Below, piece by piece: positions 62,863 to 63,875 of a DNA stretch of 63,875 nt. The position numbers and the translations under genes were made by a program. The DNA lies in assembly GCA_964228555.1 (NCBI GenBank), contig CAXQZU010000031.1:1-63875 (forward strand). Direction: 5' to 3'. The notes beneath the pieces were generated by a model, which was not told the origin of the DNA, ran no database searches, and saw only the letters and a program-made list of their open reading frames with translations. Origin of the DNA: CAXQZU01 sp964228555 (lineage in GTDB: Bacteria > Planctomycetota > PLA2 > JAEUHO01). Position 1 is the stretch's first letter. Each line of letters starts with the position of its first letter.

Positions 62863-63875
62863 ATGACCTCGACGCCCGCCCGCCTGATGCTGCCCCTGGC
62901 TGCCGTGCTGTGCGTGGCCCTCGCCTTCCTGGCCACCCCCAGCCTGCGGCCGCAGCCCACGGGCGGCATCGACGACGTGCAGATGTCGTCCGAGACGGCA
63001 GCCGGCGCGGCCACGACCCTGGCCGAGACCCGGGATGTGGCCGTGGGCATCTACGTGGCGCAGCTGCCGCTGGTGGACCTCAAGGCCAACGAGTTCAAGG
63101 TCACCTTCTGGATCTGGTTCCGCTGGCGCGACCCCCGCCTCAACCCCATGGAGAGCTTCGACCTCGTGGGCGGCCACGTGGACGAGAAGGAGAACGTGAG
63201 CACGCAGGAGCTGGCGGGCGGCGTGAAGTACGCCACAGCGCGCATCAGCGCCACCATCTCCAGCCTGTTCAACCTGCGCCGCTTCCCGCTGGACGACCAT
63301 GTCCTGACCCTCGCCATCGAGGATGGCGACCACGACGAGAGTGGCCTGCGCTTCGTGGCCGACACCGCCAACTCGGGCGTGGATCCCGTGGTCCGCATCC
63401 CGGGCTGGGAGGTGGGCGAGGTCACGGCCCGCACGGGCGTGCATCGCTACAGCACCAACTACGGCGACACCAGCGTGCCCACCGGCAACCAGTCCACCTA
63501 CTCGCGCTTCGAGCTGCGGGTGAGCGCCGACCGCGCGGGCCTGGGCTACTTCATCAAGCTGTTCTGGGGCAGCTACCTCGCCGCGCTCATCGCCTTCCTC
63601 GCCTTCTTCATCCGCCCCACCGACCTCGACCCGCGCTTCGGCCTGGGCATCGGCGCCATCTTCGCGGCCGCCGGCAACGCCTACGTGATCAGCAGCTCGC
63701 TGCCCGAGAGCCCCGCGATGACCCTCGCCGACGGCATCAGCGGCGTCACCATCCTCTACATCTTCTTCACCCTGATCGCCTCCGTCGTCTCGCTCCACCT
63801 CTGGACACGCGGCCACGAACAGGCCTCCCGCACGCTGGACCGCGTGCTGCTCTGGGTGCTCGCCTCCACCTTCGT
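62863..63875 (+). CDS. Pentameric ligand-gated ion channel homologue, 3' end outside window
   Basis: 337 complete codons to the window end. A signal/anchor segment (MLPLAAVLCVALAFLA) is followed by the ligand-binding beta domain with FWIWFRWRDPRLNP and FNLRRFPLDDHVLTLAIED, where FPLDDH matches the FPFDxQ turn of the Cys-loop family; prokaryotic members lack the two cysteines. Then M1 (KLFWGSYLAALIAFLAFFI, about 228-246), M2 (FGLGIGAIFAAAGNAYVISS), the LPESPAMT linker matching LPKTPYMT of GLIC, M3 (ISGVTILYIFFTLIASVVSL) and the start of M4. It is probably an inner-membrane cation or anion channel opened by protons or a small ligand. Upstream promoter unknown. Confidence 0.88.
   Translation, partial: MTSTPARLMLPLAAVLCVALAFLATPSLRPQPTGGIDDVQMSSETAAGAATTLAETRDVAVGIYVAQLPLVDLKANEFKVTFWIWFRWRDPRLNPMESFDLVGGHVDEKENVSTQELAGGVKYATARISATISSLFNLRRFPLDDHVLTLAIEDGDHDESGLRFVADTANSGVDPVVRIPGWEVGEVTARTGVHRYSTNYGDTSVPTGNQSTYSRFELRVSADRAGLGYFIKLFWGSYLAALIAFLAFFIRPTDLDPRFGLGIGAIFAAAGNAYVISSSLPESPAMTLADGISGVTILYIFFTLIASVVSLHLWTRGHEQASRTLDRVLLWVLASTF

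Overview
The window is 63,875 bp of bacterial chromosome with very high G+C (about 70-75% by eye). I read 49 protein-coding genes: 48 recognisable or well-formed ones and one doubtful 30-codon gene. The two at the edges are cut by the window. I see no rRNA, tRNA, CRISPR array, insertion sequence or phage gene. The cell is Gram-negative: there is a lipid A kinase (lpxK), an OprP-type outer-membrane porin, an RND pump with its adaptor, lipoproteins and a GspK-like pseudopilin. The protein mix points to Planctomycetota: FG-GAP propellers, two SUMF1/FGE-fold proteins, one of them fused to a Ser/Thr kinase, a LysM protein with an N-terminal membrane anchor, and a MoxR/Bat operon. That assignment is an inference at moderate confidence. 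Myxococcota or Acidobacteriota are alternatives, and no marker gene here settles it.

Layout. 1-879 (minus): GT4 glycosyltransferase, truncated. 1058-13151 (plus): histidine-degradation genes hutU-hutI-ftcD, a HAD phosphatase, a possible 30-aa membrane peptide and fchA. Together these take urocanate to glutamate and 5,10-methenyl-THF. They are followed by an ABC ATPase/permease pair, two secreted FG-GAP propeller proteins and a lone GspK-like protein. 13175-15231 (minus): lpxK and a LysM protein. 15232-15740: a structured divergent intergenic region. 15741-25278 (plus): a secreted SUMF1-fold protein, an asymmetric heterodimeric ABC exporter, a kinase-TM-SUMF1 fusion and a MarR regulator.

25289-36220 (mixed strands): a hypothetical anchored protein, glutaryl-CoA dehydrogenase, a flavin reductase, a lipoprotein, a membrane protein, a TIGR01777 epimerase, acetyl-CoA synthetase, a degenerate sulfatase-fold lipoprotein and an FAD-binding protein. 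36217-48251 (minus): DedA, an aldehyde dehydrogenase, an RND pump with its adaptor, trpS, a CDGSH protein, a TlpA-like lipoprotein, a transglutaminase-like protein, PPK2 and a beta-carbonic anhydrase.

48539-61071 (plus): a cysteine-rich porin, a thioredoxin-fold/helical-repeat protein, then a tightly overlapping MoxR-DUF58-anchor-BatA-BatB/C-BatD operon ending in a chromate transporter. 61072-62400 (minus): a secreted DUF4424-like protein. 62863-63875 (plus): the start of a pentameric ligand-gated ion-channel homologue, cut by the window end.

Genome style. Stops are TAG (27) or TGA (20) in my tally, never TAA. Many neighbours share ATGA or GTGA overlaps, and two convergent gene pairs share a CTAG at their stops. 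Most genes are standard. The more unusual material is the exporter with a lost Walker A lysine beside the kinase-SUMF fusion, the channel homologue, the cysteine-rich porin, the pseudo-sulfatase with an operator-like palindrome, and the fused BatB/C operon with chrA.
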